NCBI GenBank assembly: GCA_036346225.1
Contig: JARFIW010001082.1
Coordinates: 3,162,001 to 3,226,000, forward strand
DNA from: Platerodrilus igneus
Taxonomy: Eukaryota; Arthropoda; Insecta; Coleoptera; Lycidae
DNA: 64,000 bases
Direction of reading: 5' to 3'
Part shown: piece by piece, positions 58,181 to 64,000 of the stretch
Layout of the letters: each line of letters opens with the position of its first letter
How positions within the stretch are numbered: position 1 is the first letter of the stretch
Made by a program: the position numbers and the translations under genes
The notes under the pieces: model-generated
What the model saw: the letters and a program-made list of their open reading frames with translations, nothing else
Told to the model about the DNA's origin: nothing
Database searches by the model: none

Positions 58181-58299
58181 TTATGATCTTATCCAAGTAA
58201 TTAACTTTTATCCTTAATCATTTCGCCCATTGAAATAAATACAAACAATTAAACGAGCTTAAATTAACGCTGTAGCTACATACACAGAAAAATGTTGTC

Positions 58300-58382
58300 A
58301 AATTTGGCTACTATATTTTGCAGTGAACATTTCAAAGAGGAAGATTTTAATGTAAACTTTCTCTCAAAAAACAAAGATAAAA
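58300..58382 (+). pseudogene. Second THAP-domain fragment
   Basis: One frame reads FCSEHFKEEDFNVNFLSKNK, the C-x2-H end of a THAP domain, directly after TATATTTTGCAG. It is cut off on the right where the next LINE begins. It may come from a second P-like element or from a duplicated exon. Confidence 0.45.
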
Positions 58383-60569
58383 TTTCATCATGATGTTACG
58401 AGAAGTCACAACATAACCCAAACTATTTTTGAGCACACAAGGAAAAACAACTGTATAGACAATATCTTCGTTAAACTATCCACTTTAAACTATTTTTCAT
58501 CTCTTATACAGGCGACATTATCTGACCACTGCGCCCAATTTTAAACTTTTACAGCTGAAAATAATAATCAAACCACTACAGTACTAAGAAGAAATTATTC
58601 TGCAAAGAATATAACCAGCTTCAAACAAGAAATAAAAGCTTTAAATTGGCACGAAGTATATAGTAGTACAAACGGCATCCACAGTTGGAAACTAATAAAT
58701 AACTTAATTGTCAGGGCACATGAAAAATACTGTCCGATAGAGCAAAGACCAATCCAAATAGCAAAATTTAAGTTTGGTGGAGAACTAAAACTATTGCGTA
58801 ATAAATTTAAGGAAATATATCATGTACATCAACAAATAAGTAGTGAAGATACTAGAATACTTCTGAGTAACATCAGAAGTCAATACAGCACAGCACTACT
58901 GAATGAAAAACGACAGTATTGCGCTACCCAACTCTTAACAAGTCAAAATTTACAAAAAAAAGTTTGGCAAAAAATTAATTACGAAACTGGGAAACACATA
59001 CTTTGCCAACGTTGCTAAGGAAATGGCAGCCAATTTACAAACAGCGTCAAAGCCATAGTCACATTATTTAAATCAATTAAAAACGCTGATAAATACTATT
59101 TATTTATATCCGACAACACCTACCGAGATCCAAATAATAATAAAAAGCTTCAAATGCAAAACTAGTCGAGATGTTTATGGCCTAAATACTAACCTAATAA
59201 AAGATATAATTGAATATATCAGCACACCAATAGCCTATGCAGCAAACCAAAGTCTTCATGAAGGAATATTTCCTGATTTACTAAAAATTGCAGCAATCAC
59301 ATCTATCTATAAAAAAGGCGACCCAAAAAATCCAGAAAACTATCGACCAATCGCTATTCTCCCTGTACTGTCCAAAATATTGGAGAAAATCATATACATA
59401 AGAATGATGAATTTTCTAAACAAATTCAACTTACTATCTGACAACCAATCTCAGTAAAGACTTTGACTGCGTCCAACATATGATTTTACTTCACAAACTA
59501 GAAAGAAAAGGTATTCGTGGAACTGCACACAAACTAATTAAAAGTTACCTAGAGAACCGGCTACAAAAAACTGATACTGCTCAAGGACAATCAAAAATCG
59601 AAAAGCTCCAGACTGGAGTCCCTCAAGGATCCATACTTGGACCACTACTATTCCTCCTATTTATTCATGACCTACCGCAGAACATAGGCTTACATACATG
59701 CTTATATGCAGATGATACAACTATCCTGGTAACAGGTGAAAGCTACGAACAAATCATGGATTATCTAAACGACGGACTTCTATCAGCAATGGACTGGTTT
59801 AATACAAATAAACTTAAAATCAATAAAGAAAAAACCAACATACACATTTTCTCACATCACGTAAATCATCATAATGACACTGAAAGTATAAAATTTTTAG
59901 GCTTCACAAAAGATGCTAAATTGAACTGGAAAATGCACATACACAAAATGTGTGTTACAATAGTCTGATCACTATATGCAATAAGAAAATTAATGAACAT
60001 AAGCACACAATCTGCAGCTAAATCCGTTTATTATGCACTCATACATAGCCACCTGAATTGTGGGACTATATTATGGGGCGTCTCACCATATGCTAAGCGC
60101 GCATTCATTCTACAAAAAACAGCTATCAGATTACTTACTAATGTACCAGTAACCACTCATTGTAATCCATTATTCCGAGAGCTAGGAATATTACCATTGC
60201 TGGCAATATATGTTTTTCAGTGCATCCAATATGTTGTAGCACTACAAAAGCATCCATTGACACACCAAGACATACATAGCTACAACACGCGAAACAACTT
60301 TAAACTAGTAGTACCATGGTACCGCATGAACAAAAGGAAAAGTGGAGTAAATTACTGGACTTACAAGATTTACAATAAAATCCCAAATCAATATTTACAA
60401 CAGAAGACCACTGGGGAACTGGTCAACAGAATGAAAGTGTACTTTACGGGCCTTGCACCATACAGCATTGATAACTACCTAAAGAGTACCATAATAATGT
60501 AAAGCATTTTGTATGACATGGTTAAATATCTTGTATATATTATTCCGTAATAAATCTATCTATCTATCT
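58383..60569 (+). mobile_element. LINE D (YADD reverse transcriptase), decayed
   Basis: 5'-truncated plus-strand LINE, unrelated to copies A-C at the sequence level. It has the end of an APE endonuclease (about 58440-58545, ATLSDHCAQF), an RT, a C-terminal domain, AATAAA at 60548-60553 and a (TCTA)n tail at 60554-60568. The tail is a microsatellite rather than poly(A). It is inserted next to the THAP fragment. Confidence 0.8.
58440..60502 (+). pseudogene. LINE D endonuclease/RT pseudogene
   Basis: In order: NNCIDNIFVKLSTLNYFSSL (endonuclease end), NYSAKNITSFKQEIKALNWH, a helical linker (58794-59018), then RT with FKCKTSRDVYGLNTNLIKDI, ITSIYKKGDPKNPENYRPIA and FNLLSDNQS. At about 59450 the sequence jumps from LSDNQ to LSKDFDCVQHMILLHKLERK, so the palm segment between the FGFR and D-x-S-K-A-F motifs is deleted. 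The rest (59480-59968) keeps LQTGVPQGSILGPLLFLLFI and the catalytic box CLYADDTTILVT. A stop at about 59968 and a last segment to 60502 (YYALIHSHLNCGTILWGVSP) follow. Non-functional. Confidence 0.85.
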
Positions 60570-63500
60570 GGAGTCATCTCTTAGAACGAATTAAATGTAG
60601 CTCATATTGTCACTTTAAGTAAGTGGTAAGTTCTTTTGATTGTGAAGCAGTTTTTTATCAGAAGTATTTAAATACTTAAAAGTAAACGTTGATAATAGTG
60701 ATTGGGTATTTTAAAGATGTTGTAATAGTTTTTGATTCCACAACAAATGCAATAGGGATGTGCTTTTTAAACGATTTTGTTAAACATTTAACCATAAATA
60801 ATAAACGCAATAATATATAAGTATGAACTGAGCAGTGGACTGTTAAAAATTCGAAACACAAAAATATAACTTTTACTAAATTTTTTTATATGCTTAAATC
60901 GTGAATTTAAACAGTCTTGTTGTTGTTTTTATTATTAAATGAAAAGTACCCTGCATTTCATGCATTGATTTGTTTCCCTGCACACATTTTACGATCGGCA
61001 GGATACCTGGCCGGACTTTTAGATTTTTAATTCTTTTTATTTAGACAAACAATAAACGTGTAATAGAAACTAAATGTTTAACGTTTAAATCGCATAGCCG
61101 TACAATAAATACTGCTTTTTTTATATATGATGAGAAAAGTTTTAAGCATTATGAATGTGTATGACATGGATAATGTTAATTATGAAGAATTGGCCACCTA
61201 GACCATTTAGTTATTAAGGAACTTTTGTTGCAAGGGTAAACCTAAAAGCCAAATACAAAGTTTTGGATCAAATAAACATTTTAAGTTATTAGATAGCAAT
61301 AATAAAGCAAATCAATTTTAATCAATTGGGGTTGAATACTTTTTTTATTATGTAACACTTTAAAGTAAATTTAATAAAACTCAAGGAAACTTAAGTCGAA
61401 TGTTTACAAAATTTTCTAACCTTTAATTAATTGGTTAAAAACCAATTTTGGCTAAAAAGCTTCTAGGGTTTATTTCAATACAAAAATTACATAATTATTA
61501 AAAGGATTAAAATGGAAATATAACCTATTGTTTGTTCAAGAAAATTATAAAGTGTGAACTACAAAAAAATTAATAGTTATTTGTATGGTCAAAAATTGTT
61601 TTAAACTGAAAAAGAAGAGAAGATAATCTTGAGCTCATAAAAATTTCACGGCCAAGTTATACACACTGTTTGATCTGCAACCATTCTATTGACGTTACAA
61701 AATTTTTCACCCTATAAATGTATGGTTAGAATTTAGATGTTATAATAAATCACCTTTTTGTAGTTGCTTTAAATCACAACATTGCTATGGAAATAATATT
61801 TTAAAACTATTTGATAGTTCTTCAAAAGGAAAAAGTTTGGCAATAGCAATGGTTCTTAATAAAAAATAACACTTTGTTGACATATTTTAGAAATGTATAA
61901 TGTGAAGCCCAACGTCAATTACCTATGTGACATTTAGTATGGTGCTCATTACTAGGGTAACAGCCGCAAAATTGTATTTGGTACTGTGGAGAGAACACAA
62001 AATGCTTATACTTTAGGTTACACAAAATAGTATATTGTGATATTAGGATTAAAATGATTCTCTGTTTGATATATAAATTTTGGTTGGTGAGGCGAAACGC
62101 AGTATATCTGAGCCTATGTAATTTTGCTCGTCAAACAAAGTCACTTTTAAGACAAATAACACACACCACTTTTTCTCCAACTAAAAAATCTATCACTCAA
62201 AATTAATAAATATTAAAAATATTAATTGTCAACACTTGTAATCCCAGGAGCTAAAAATATTTTTATTCCTAGACCTTAATGAGTTGCTTAGCAACACATA
62301 CCTATATTATACATCTCTAACAAAAACCTCAACTTTGTCAGAAAATAGTATTAAAAATGAGGTCTTTTAATGAGGTTGGAGAAAAAATTTAGTTTTAGAT
62401 GAATCTATAGAGTGTCAGTGTATTATTAGAAGATATTCCTCGAGGCATTGTATTATAAAACTGATACATTTTAGACAATTTTGTATTATCCCTCGAAAAT
62501 GTGCAAACACCAACTAAAATAGTTAGTATGGAACAAATATAGAAAGTTTAAAATTTGGTAAATATTTTCATGGTAATTCACCTTGAAATGCTCAAAATGT
62601 ACGTTTTAATGCATCTCCACTTGTAAATTTCTAATTGTATCTCCACAAATATACACTTCGTAATGATAATAGTATTAAGAAGGTACTAACACTAGCTTCA
62701 GTCGATATGGCCTCGTTATTTTTTTGTGCAATTTCAAAGTGCGTGAGGTCATGAGATCATCTTTTACCCAACTTCCAAAACCCTTTTAAATAAATGTGCT
62801 ACCTAGATTATGGTGAGAATTCTTCAACACCTTTTTAAACCTTTTCAATTAGTTTGTAGGTGTTTACATTATTTTCAGGAAATGTTAAAAACTGCCTAAA
62901 ATGTATTAAAGTTTCGAATAAAACCCGCCTTACATACAAAATAGATTTGTTTCCATTTGTAACATTATTTATTTACAAAAGAATTCATTCAATATATCTA
63001 GAATCATTTGACAATACAAGTATTCAAACTGTTTATCTTGCTACTATTTGTCCTACAATAAGCTTTTTATAAGTATACAATTTACAATAAATTCATTTAG
63101 AATGGGACTGTTTGAAAGGAGTATATGACGATCATATACCTTTACTTTTTACGTGTCTGTCATCATTCAGTCATAGGCGCCCATGTATATGAGTGAAACA
63201 GCAACTGTCCCTAGCAGCGGCGCGTTTTTAAAGCAGCCAATAATGGAGCAGCTTTTTTTACGTTCAGTGACCTGAGTTCGCCACAATGAATAAACATAAA
63301 TATACTCTTGTTTACCGGCAAAACTCAACACTGGGACTATTTTTGTTTCAAAGTTGCTTTTCAGTCCGTTATCAAAATTTTACCCACAGCATTATAAATT
63401 ATCAATATTTATTTACATTCTTTAGATTGTGTGACATTACCGATATTACGTCCATGACATTTATTGAAGCGTCATCTGTTGAAATCCCAAATTCAACTAA

Positions 63501-63623
63501 ACTTAGCACGGAAATATACCGCTTAGATTCAATTACATTTTGCTATTAGTTTTAGCTGAACTCCGTATATTGTCGCTAAATTCGAGACCAAGTAATACGA
63601 TGTGACACGTTTTCGTCCATATA
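60570..63623. other. No gene recognised, 3 kb
   Basis: Very AT-rich with only short frames (60676-60861, 62860-63072, 63286-63549), none with a known motif. If 53929 and 63624-63655 are ends of one element, this stretch would lie inside it. Confidence 0.4.
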
Positions 63624-63655
63624 GTTGAGTATCTTCCTAATACCTCAATCAACGG
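63624..63655 (-). repeat. Inverted-repeat partner of 52811 and 53929
   Basis: Read on the minus strand it starts CCGTTGATTGAGGTATTAGG and continues AAGATACTCAAC. It matches 52811-52842 at about 27 of 32 positions in opposite orientation, and 53929-53946 over 17 bases. Likely a transposon terminal inverted repeat. Confidence 0.6.
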
Positions 63656-63703
63656 TTAAAGTTAAATTGATTATTTATCTCGTTATTTATATAGGAGTCA
63701 AAA

Positions 63704-63800
63704 ATGAATATTTACCAAGATTGTGGTTCTGAATTTACGTAAAATAAAACTTTGTATGGCCACTTAAGAAAATTTCATGATTTGAATATAAGAGACCAGT
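63704..63800 (+). pseudogene. C2H2 zinc-finger remnant
   Basis: Frame starting MNIYQDCGSEFT, then an in-frame TAA, then NKTLYGHLRKFHDLNIR. The pattern matches a C2H2 finger with the first Cys lost (Y-x-D-C-G instead of C-x2-C) and both His kept in HLRKFH. No larger gene is visible; the frame is broken again after 63806. Confidence 0.4.
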
Positions 63801-64000
63801 TTCTATAAGCAACCAACTATGGATAAAACAGAAGTTAAATTCAGTGCAATAAAGGAAATTAACTTTACACGAATGTTATCTATATATGTTAGCTCTTGTA
63901 TGTAAACAACTTGGTATTTTGTACTAACTTGCTATTCTTGGTATTTTGTACTAACTTGTTGCTATTCTAGGTATCTTTCGTACTTGTGTCAAAATGCAGT

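Larger units (their letters stand above)
53929..58200 (+). mobile_element. P-element-like (THAP9-type) DNA transposon, decayed
   Basis: A copy of the inverted-repeat word GCGTTGATTGAGGTATA at 53929 lies about 110 bp before the THAP exon. The opposite-facing partner may be at 63624-63655. The coding part is a THAP exon (54040-54307), an intron holding a gypsy fragment, then the transposase body (55766-58180). The right boundary given here is the end of coding homology, not a proven terminus. Confidence 0.65.

Overview
This is an AT-rich eukaryotic, almost certainly arthropod (probably insect), genomic window. It is a graveyard of nested transposable elements with one recognisable host gene. 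I infer insect from the mix of BEL/Pao, Ty1/copia, Ty3/gypsy, hAT, THAP-type P elements, Tc1/IS630-like transposase and several APE-type LINEs, plus short introns. No species can be named from sequence alone. There is no operon structure, CRISPR array or bacterial gene.

Layout. 0.3-1.7 kb: decayed Tc1/IS630-like DDE transposase (-). 4.16-4.67 kb: weak LTR candidate. 5.06-6.93 kb: long inverted repeat (foldback). 9.18 kb: (AT)n. 10.57-14.31 kb: decayed LINE copy C (-), split by a 496-bp foldback insert that has a 14-bp target duplication and a hammerhead-like core. 15.9-19.3 kb: cluster of tandem repeats with periods 18, 4-6, 10, ~57, 21 and 17 bp, ending against the 5' end of another LINE (-). 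21.56-23.2 kb: Ty3/gypsy pol fragment (-). 26.2-40.13 kb: a BEL/Pao element (-) that carries an 835-bp solo LTR in its protease region, a complete 2.69-kb hAT element (8-bp target duplication) in gag, and a complete 4.81-kb copia element (-) inside its 5' LTR. 41.56-41.84 kb: tRNA-derived SINE (-). 41.92-47.0 kb: decayed LINE copy A (+), split by a 1,248-bp solo LTR. 47.54-48.14 kb: three exons of an E2F4/5-type transcription factor gene (-). 48.51-52.78 kb: LINE copy B (+) with an intact 941-codon frame, inserted about 0.37 kb upstream of the E2F start codon. 52.8-53.84 kb: interval bounded by terminal inverted repeats. 53.93-58.2 kb: decayed THAP/P-element transposase (+) with a gypsy integrase fragment in its intron. 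58.38-60.57 kb: another LINE (+) with an internal RT deletion. 60.6-64 kb: mostly featureless, with a matching inverted repeat at 63.62 kb and a zinc-finger remnant at 63.7 kb.

The most interesting signals are: (1) the foldback element with a hammerhead-ribozyme-like motif at one tip; (2) a LINE 3' region built from alternating ~200-bp units and duplicated fragments of the LINE's own C-terminal coding sequence, repeated in copies A and B and apparently echoed in copy C; (3) the E2F gene sandwiched between two copies of one LINE family; (4) a 0.9-kb satellite that keeps a 10-bp register while its unit sequence changes; (5) the 1.9-kb inverted repeat. Nearly all transposon genes are broken. Only LINE B keeps a long intact frame, and it is 5'-truncated.
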